A DNA stretch of 39,727 nucleotides from JAYZDP01 sp036337765 (GTDB lineage: Bacteria; Acidobacteriota; Thermoanaerobaculia; Multivoradales; Multivoraceae): assembly GCA_036337765.1 (NCBI GenBank), contig JAYZDP010000192.1, positions 1 through 39,727 of the forward strand. The letters run 5' to 3'. Made by a program: the position numbers and the translations under genes. The notes beneath the pieces were generated by a model. The model saw only the letters and a list, made by a program, of their open reading frames with translations. It searched no databases and had not been told where the DNA came from. Of this stretch, positions 34,350 to 39,727 are shown piece after piece (within the stretch, counting starts at the first letter, position 1; each line of letters opens with the position of its first letter).

Positions 34350-35189
34350 TCCCTGGGATGGAGGGCGACGCCAGTAGAAGATCTCGGCGACGAGCTCGGG
34401 CGGCGGGTGTGTCTCGAAGACGATCTCGATCGTTCTGACATCGCGCGGGAGAACACGCGCTCGATACCGAAGCGCATCGCATCGCCCATGAGCTGCGACA
34501 GCCGCAATCGACGCCGGGTGTTACCAACGTACGCTGTCGCCTCGCTCCCTAGGGGCAAAATGGCCTCGAAGGACAGCGAGTGGGCCCGTTTCGGGACTTT
34601 GGCGAGCGTGGCGGAAAGCGACTGGCTGCCGCTCCGATCGCGGCTCTCTTGGCGAAAGAACGAGCGTTGGTTCTAGGAGCGAGAGCGGCCGCGAGAGCAA
34701 AGGGCACGCTCGTTGTGAGGGCGCTGTACTTCGCCGCCATCGCGAGTCCCACGGCTCCGGCACCCAGCGGCGGGCGATTACAAAGCACAGCGCCACGGAA
34801 GCCAGCCCGAAGACAACGTTGATGCGCCGAGCGGCGCGGTACCCGTACGCAGTGAAGTCGAGACCGTCGGCGGCTCCGACGCGCGACATTCTGGGTCCGG
34901 TCTTCAGACGGACGACTCTGAAACGCTCGGCACCGAAGCGTTGCGCCAGCCACTCGCTGCCGATGAGAACCGGAAGATGCAGCGCGAAGGACAGTCCCGG
35001 GTAGAAATCGTTGTCGATCCGCGCCGGCCCCTCTGTCATCAGGTAGGCGACGTTGCGCATCGTGTAGCGCTCGTCTGAGCTTTTGCGCTGCTTCGGCTCG
35101 ATCTGGGCGAGCGAGAGTCGGGGCGCGAGCGTCCAGGCGACCAGGCAGACGAAGGCAAACGCTCGCCAGGGAGTCTTGCTGGCGCTCAC
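34350..35189 (-). pseudogene. Decayed paralogue of the GT-C glycosyltransferase
   Basis: Three or more pieces in different frames line up in order with the intact gene at 36046-37938. Piece 1 (from GTG 35189): VAWTLAPRL, DERYTMRNVAYLMTEGPARI and DNDFYPGLSFALHLP match VWTLLPRL, DERYSVRNLALILQEGPTRI and DNASYPGMSFLLHLP. Piece 2, in another frame: GAVGLAMAAKYSAL matches GAVGVALSAKYNAL. Piece 3: SATLAKVPKRAHSLSFE and a following frame with TIEIVFETHPPPEL and FYWRRPP match the C-terminus. About 57 codons are missing after piece 1 and roughly 330 after piece 2. The GTG overlaps the amidotransferase stop (GTGA), showing it was once part of this operon. Confidence 0.8.
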
Positions 35190-36046
35190 CTGTCGGCGCG
35201 CCTGGGTTTGACCGCGTGGTCGATCCAGTTGCGAACCTCGAGGGTGCGGGGGCCGGGCTCGAGTACCGAAGCGCGGGCGCCGAGGACGTCCTTGAGGTCC
35301 TCACGATCTTCGGCATCCTCCAGTGTTTCCGCGGCCTCGACCCAGCTACGAACCTCCCAGCGCGTGCCGAAGCTGCCCTGCTCGATCAGCTCTTCGCGCC
35401 GTAGGCGAGCCAGCGCGGCGATCTCGCGCAGGTCGTACTCCGGGTGGTACTGAATGGCCCAGAAGCTACCCGAGACGTGGTCGACCGCGAGTGCCTGGAT
35501 CGGCGTGAACTCGTTGGATGCCAAAAGCGTCGCCGATTCGGGCAGGCCCGTTACGATGTCGGCGTGGCAGGTGAAGCCGTCGAATACGTGGCTCTTGCCT
35601 TCAAACATTGGATGGGCCTGACCTGCCGAGTTGAGCTCGATCTCACGAGCGAAACCGAACTCTCGCCCCCTGGGGTTTTGGCCCACCTCGCCTCCCGCGG
35701 CCGTGGCGGCGAGCTGCGCCGCCCAGCAGCTACCGAACTGCTGCATGCCCACCTCATATCCGTGGCGGGCGAGGTCGATCTGAGTGCGTACTGCGGGGTC
35801 GTCGTCGTGCCAGATAGTCAGGCTCGAGCCGGTCCACACCCATCCGTCGTAGTCCTCCAGAGCTACCCCGTTGGGCGTCGCCGGTGGCCCATCGGCGGGA
35901 AACGCCACGTCCACGGCTGCGCCGGGCTCGAGGCGTTCGAGGAGTCGGCGGTAGAGGGTGCCAGCCTCGGTGCCTCCGGCGGCCGTGAGCGCGTCGCGGC
36001 CCGACTGCGGATAGGCGTCGAACACGAGAAAGCGGAGCTCGGACAT
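35186..36046 (-). CDS. Class I glutamine amidotransferase (GMP synthase-like)
   Basis: A 286-residue GATase1-fold protein. The nucleophile elbow reads QQFGSCWAAQLA (Cys107) and the His-Glu pair is AIQYHPEYD (His201, Glu203), so the catalytic triad is complete. The preceding DYDGWVWTGSSLTIWHDDD block is typical of stand-alone GMP-synthase-like amidotransferases, which hydrolyse glutamine, or related gamma-glutamyl amides, for a partner or alone. The partner is not evident. The ATG at 36046 shares one base with the stop of the glycosyltransferase (TGATG), and its stop overlaps the start of the decayed glycosyltransferase copy. Confidence 0.83.
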   Translation of the reverse strand: MSELRFLVFDAYPQSGRDALTAAGGTEAGTLYRRLLERLEPGAAVDVAFPADGPPATPNGVALEDYDGWVWTGSSLTIWHDDDPAVRTQIDLARHGYEVGMQQFGSCWAAQLAATAAGGEVGQNPRGREFGFAREIELNSAGQAHPMFEGKSHVFDGFTCHADIVTGLPESATLLASNEFTPIQALAVDHVSGSFWAIQYHPEYDLREIAALARLRREELIEQGSFGTRWEVRSWVEAAETLEDAEDREDLKDVLGARASVLEPGPRTLEVRNWIDHAVKPRRADR

Positions 36047-37938
36047 CAGCCGGGGGTCTCGGGGCGTCGCCAGTAGATCACTTCGACGGTGAGCTCATCG
36101 GGACTCTGGGTCTCGAAGACGATGCGGATCTCGGTCCGGCCCCGGCGCAACCGTACCCGCTCAGTGGCCATGCGCCAGGTGTCGTCTACGAACCTCTGGG
36201 AGGGGTGGAGTGGGCGTGGGGTTCGGCCGATCGACGCTGTCGCAACCGAGCCGGTGGTCGCCGCCAGCTCGAGCGAGACGGAGTGGGCACGCGGCGGCGG
36301 CTGAAGTGTGGCCACGAACGAGCCGTCTTCACTGCGCTCCATGACCAGCGGGTACGGACGCCCGCCGCGGCGCAGCGGGTGAAAGAGGATCCTCACCGGC
36401 TCGCCACGTTGGCGCAGGAGCTTTGGCTCGATCGCCAGGACCTGCTCGGCTGGCATGTTGGCCGCGCGCTGCTGCCAGCGCTCCCGCGAGGTTCCGTGCG
36501 CCAGGTAGATCTCGGCGTCTGCCATCATCAGACGCGGGTCCGGGAGCTCTCCCAGATGCTCGTTCCGAATGATCGTGGCGAACCGCGTTTTCCAGGTGGT
36601 GGGCGGCAGTTCGATCTCGCTGACGATGACGCGGCCAGCCGGACCGCCCCAGGAGGAGCGCATGTCACGTATGGCTCCCGTCAAGAGGTGCGGGACCGCC
36701 TGACGGTAGACGAAGCCTGCGGCAGGTAGCGCAACGAAGGCGCCGAGAGCCAGACACACCCCCAGAGTTGCGGGAATCGAAGGGGCCGTGCGCAGCAGCC
36801 TGCGGCCGGCGACGGCGGCAAGAAACGCGGTCACCCACGTGACGGGAAGCCAGTTGTGCGTGGCAGCGACGTGAGAGCTCGCGAGGGAGTATGAAACTAC
36901 GTACGCCACGCCGAAGGTGAGCGCGATCAAGCCGTCCGGGTAGAGCTCCGATTTCGAGCGTTGCCTTAGGAGGCTCGCTGCTGCGAGTGCCGTGCCGACG
37001 ACTGCGAAAAAGACGACGAGAGGGCCGTGGTAGCCCGGGTCCGCCAGCGAGGGTAGAAAGCTCATCAGTACCGCGAGACGCGACGCTCCCGGCTGGCGGT
37101 CCTGGAGTTCGTAGTGATCGAGAGTTCGGGAGAAATCGTTGAAGTAGATTTCGGGCTCACCCAGCATCCACGGGTTCAGGACGACGAAGATCGCCACCGC
37201 GGCGCCCCCACCGAGGAGCACCCTGTGCGCGAACTGTGAGCGAGTCGTGTCGGGGGTGAGCAGCGCCGCCGCCGCGAACGGGATCGCGATGGGAAGGGCG
37301 TTGTACTTTGCGGACAGCGCAACGCCGACCGCGCCACCGGCGATCGCGAAGTCGCGGTACCCGCCGCGACTCAATGCTCTGAGTGTCAAGAGGATCGCGG
37401 CGAGTATCGAGGCGAGCAGCACGATGTCGGGCTTGAAGACCGAAGACATGTGGATGTGCCACGGTATCGACGCCAGAGCGAAGGCGCTCGCCAACCCCCA
37501 GGCGTCTCCGAGGGATCTGCGAACGATCGCGAAGCACAGGATCACCGACAGCAGGCCGAAGAGGCTATTCACGCATCGCACGACGCGGTAGCCGAGCCGA
37601 GTGAAGTTGAGCCCGTCGGCTCGGCCTCGCCTCTCCATCCGCGGTCCGCCGGAGTCGTTGACGATGGCCAGGTCGGCCCGTTCGAGGCTGGACGACAGCC
37701 AGTGACAGATCGCAAGCGGCGGCAGGTGAAGGAGAAACGACATCCCCGGGTAGGAGGCGTTGTCGATCCGGGTGGGACCCTCTTGGAGGATGAGCGCGAG
37801 GTTACGTACCGAGTAACGCTCGTCCCAGTCGCGAAGGTGGTTCGGCTCGACGCTGGAGAGCCACAGCCGGGGTAGAAGGGTCCAGACCGTCAGGACCGCG
37901 ATGCCGATCAGGCGCAGCCGCGGGGACGTGGCGTTCAC
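36046..37938 (-). CDS. GT-C (ArnT/PMT-like) membrane glycosyltransferase
   Basis: A 630-residue polytopic membrane protein of the GT39/GT83-like superfamily. The first loop after helix 1 carries the acidic motif WDERYSVRN (Asp-Glu, the expected catalytic site of lipid-linked-sugar transferases), then DNASYPGMSFLLHLPPL. About ten hydrophobic helices fill residues 110-430, and a soluble beta-rich C-terminal domain of ~200 residues ends IVFETQSPDELTVEVIYWRRP. It probably transfers a sugar from a polyprenyl phosphate to a protein or glycan acceptor in the periplasm. The GTG at 37938 overlaps the stop of the upstream gene (GTGA). A degraded copy lies two genes downstream. Confidence 0.82.
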   Translation of the reverse strand: MNATSPRLRLIGIAVLTVWTLLPRLWLSSVEPNHLRDWDERYSVRNLALILQEGPTRIDNASYPGMSFLLHLPPLAICHWLSSSLERADLAIVNDSGGPRMERRGRADGLNFTRLGYRVVRCVNSLFGLLSVILCFAIVRRSLGDAWGLASAFALASIPWHIHMSSVFKPDIVLLASILAAILLTLRALSRGGYRDFAIAGGAVGVALSAKYNALPIAIPFAAAALLTPDTTRSQFAHRVLLGGGAAVAIFVVLNPWMLGEPEIYFNDFSRTLDHYELQDRQPGASRLAVLMSFLPSLADPGYHGPLVVFFAVVGTALAAASLLRQRSKSELYPDGLIALTFGVAYVVSYSLASSHVAATHNWLPVTWVTAFLAAVAGRRLLRTAPSIPATLGVCLALGAFVALPAAGFVYRQAVPHLLTGAIRDMRSSWGGPAGRVIVSEIELPPTTWKTRFATIIRNEHLGELPDPRLMMADAEIYLAHGTSRERWQQRAANMPAEQVLAIEPKLLRQRGEPVRILFHPLRRGGRPYPLVMERSEDGSFVATLQPPPRAHSVSLELAATTGSVATASIGRTPRPLHPSQRFVDDTWRMATERVRLRRGRTEIRIVFETQSPDELTVEVIYWRRPETPG

Positions 37939-39007
37939 TCCTCTCGCCGAACGATGTCCTGGATCGCTCCGATCAGCGAGGCCGCGTCTTCGAGCATGTC
38001 GTCGGCGATGGCTACCGGCTCGGCGGACATCGAGTGCGCATCGACAAAGACCGTTTGGCACCCGGCGCGAAGCGCATGCCCGAACCGACCTTCCTCGCCG
38101 CTGCCCTGCCAGGCGCGCTTCACCTTGTGGGCGATGGAGAGGAGATTGTCACCGCGGTCGGTGATCACCTCTGCGCGACCGCCGAGCGCCGCCTGAAGAA
38201 TTCGACGCCAGGACTCGGCCGGATTGCGGAAGGCGCGGGTGAGGATGGCGTGCAGCAGTGCGGCGTCGACTTCGAAGGCGGCCACGGGATCGATGAGGGT
38301 ACCGTTCTGGAGCTGGCCGACTTGGCCGCTGAACAGACGCTCGAAATGCTCGCTCATCAGCTGCGTCAGCCCGTCGATCTGGCGCTGGGTCGGCGCGTGG
38401 CGCAGCAGCGCCTCCCGCGTGTCACGCATCTGCTCTGCCATCGGGCCGTGTAGCGAGGTCTCGAGTGCCGAGGCTTCCCCGGCCAGGGTCTTGTGAAGCA
38501 TCACATTGACGTTGCGTGCGTTCATGTCGGCCACCCGAAGGTAGTGGGTGTACCAGTCGTCGTCGGTCGCGTCGCCGAAGCGCAACCGAGAAAAGCAACG
38601 CGGAACGCCTGCTCGATCACGGCATCCGCGTCCTGTGACGCTAGGCCTTCGGAGGCCTCCTCGTCGTAGAGCGTCTCGCTCGTGATGAATCGGTCGGTCG
38701 CGTCCATGATCGCCTTCCGTAACACCGGTAGAGGCTCCGGCGCGGAAAGTGCCAGGGCTCCGGCTTCACGCAGCGCGCCGATGAGGCGCTCGCGAGCCTC
38801 GCCGGTCGAGCTTCCTACCTCGAGGATCGCCCGTTGGTCGCGCGTGGGGGCCTCGGCCGGGTGTGCGAAGTAGTGGTCCCAGGACGTGTCGACGGTCGCG
38901 TCGGGCTGGGCGGCGCGTTCCGGTTGGGCGCGCTTCTGCTGCGCGATGATCAGGGCCGCGAGGACAAAGACGACCGCGGCAATGACGATGGCGGCTGTGA
39001 ACGACAT
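37935..39007 (-). pseudogene. Membrane-anchored protein of unknown function with a frameshift
   Basis: Two overlapping frames together make one ~357-residue protein. Frame 1 starts at the ATG at 39007 with one membrane helix (TAAIVIAAVVFVLAALIIA) and a helical acidic region, and reads well to VIEQAFRVAF. It then turns into a Thr-rich nonsense tail ending at 38522. Frame 2 picks up as SRLRFGDATDDDWYTHYLRV and runs to 37935. The switch is at a run of four T (AAAA at 38591-38594 on the plus strand); one more T would restore a single frame. This may be a true mutation or an assembly indel. I do not recognise the family. First gene of the operon with the glycosyltransferase. Confidence 0.65.
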
Positions 39008-39088
39008 TTGTCGGGGAGATCGGGCGAGAGACTAGCAGAATGGCGGGTCACGGTTCCCGGGTCGCGGCCGAGCCCTTACGGTGGGAAG

Positions 39089-39727
39089 ATGCCCCTTCCT
39101 ATGGTCATCGAAGTCGATTACCTGTCGCGCGCGCGGGACCTTCAGGATCTCGTGCGCGGCGGTGCCGATGAGGCCGAGGCCGAGCGTAGGGTCGCAGATC
39201 GCGTGGTGGCGGCGTTCTGCGACGCGGGCCTCTACAAGATCGCCGCGCCGCGCGCGATCGGCGGCGGTGAAACCGATCCGGAAACCCAGATCCGGGTCAT
39301 CGAAGCGATCGCGAGGGCCGACGGGGCGACCGGGTGGACGCTGATGATCGGCGTCGAGAACGTAGGCATCCTCGGTTCTGCCCTCGATCCCGAGTTGGCT
39401 AGGCGCCTGTATGCCGATCCTGCTCTGGTCGTGGCGGGTGCCCTGAATCCCCTCGGCCGTGCGGTCGGAGAGGGGGACGGTTTCCGCATCTCGGGCCGCT
39501 GGCCGTTCGCCAGCGGCTGCGACGCGGCGCAGTACTTCTGGGGGCAGTGCATCGTCGAGCAAGACGGTGAGCGCGCCCACGAAGAGGACGGGCGTGTGCG
39601 GCTGATCGAGTGCGTGGTGCCGCGCGCCGAGTTCACGATCGCGGATACGTGGAGGGTGAGCGGTCTGCGCGGCTCCGGCAGCCACGACATCGAGATCGAT
39701 GACGTTTGGGTGCCCTCGAGTCATGTG
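39089..39727 (+). CDS. Acyl-CoA dehydrogenase-like flavoprotein, N-terminal part
   Basis: The first 213 codons of a gene cut by the window end. Blocks ERRVADRVVAAFCDAGLYKI, RVIEAIARADGATGWTLMIG, GRAVGEGDGFRISGRWPFASG, and TWRVSGLRGSGSHDIEIDDVWVP match the acyl-CoA dehydrogenase fold, specifically the branch that includes two-component flavin monooxygenases such as HsaA (GRWPFASGCDAA, GLRGSGSHD). The substrate could be a phenol or an acyl-CoA. The start is the ATG at 39089 (GGTGGGAAG directly upstream); an ATG at 39101 fits the ribosome spacing better and is the alternative. Divergent from the frameshifted membrane protein (81 bases apart). Confidence 0.8.
   Translation, partial: MPLPMVIEVDYLSRARDLQDLVRGGADEAEAERRVADRVVAAFCDAGLYKIAAPRAIGGGETDPETQIRVIEAIARADGATGWTLMIGVENVGILGSALDPELARRLYADPALVVAGALNPLGRAVGEGDGFRISGRWPFASGCDAAQYFWGQCIVEQDGERAHEEDGRVRLIECVVPRAEFTIADTWRVSGLRGSGSHDIEIDDVWVPSSHV

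Overview
The window is a GC-rich bacterial chromosome segment, densely coded on both strands, with no rRNA, tRNA, CRISPR array, transposase or phage gene that I can see. No stretch longer than about 300 bases lacks a gene. A VWFA-related protein of the type abundant in Acidobacteriota, a DUF3604 lipoprotein, a sulfatase, a PQQ-propeller protein, an LLM-type (possibly F420-dependent) oxidoreductase and several beta-oxidation genes fit an uncultivated Acidobacteriota-like lineage. Myxococcota or Binatota relatives are not excluded.

Layout. Positions 1-7.8 kb hold a cut-off MscS-type channel, a DUF423 membrane protein overlapping a secreted PQQ-propeller protein, a ThiO-like FAD oxidase divergent from pyruvate phosphate dikinase, an LLM oxidoreductase, and speD followed by a YceI-like protein. 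Positions 7.9-9.5 kb hold a queuosine-tRNA mannosyltransferase-type gene and a truncated VOC dioxygenase. From 24.8 kb down to 9.58 kb runs an almost unbroken minus-strand array of twelve genes: small membrane protein, TIM-barrel isomerase, YdjM-type membrane protein, AMP-dependent acyl ligase, PHP phosphatase, sulfatase, two amidohydrolases, DUF3604 lipoprotein, then a tightly coupled trio of asparagine-synthase-like protein, radical SAM enzyme and flavin halogenase-like oxidoreductase. From 24.9 to 27.4 kb lie an SDR dehydrogenase and an acyl-CoA carboxyltransferase (plus strand), which face the VWFA-related protein. From 28.9 to 32.8 kb lie a conserved partner protein, a selenoprotein of the UGSC type with an in-frame TGA, and a FadJ-like bifunctional enzyme. 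From 32.8 to 39.0 kb (minus strand) lie a GspB-like/ExeA-like pair, a decayed copy of a GT-C glycosyltransferase, a class I amidotransferase, the intact GT-C glycosyltransferase and a frameshifted membrane-anchored protein. The window ends inside an acyl-CoA dehydrogenase-like gene.

The main points of interest are these. (1) A selenocysteine gene: TGA at 30346 is followed by Gly-Ser-Cys, the frame stays open to 30642, and a perfect 7-bp stem-loop lies at bacterial-SECIS distance. (2) A three-copy, roughly 117-bp dispersed element with inverted arms of 18-19 bp (7805-7920, 9425-9541, 17224-17341). (3) The asparagine-synthase-like/radical SAM/flavoprotein operon, which looks biosynthetic but has no function I can assign. 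(4) Several signs of gene decay: a multiply deleted paralogue, a truncated dioxygenase, a T-run frameshift, and a sulfatase lacking its GKWHLG motif.

Tight coupling is common: many adjacent genes overlap by 4 bases (ATGA, GTGA or TTGA), often with GTG or TTG starts.
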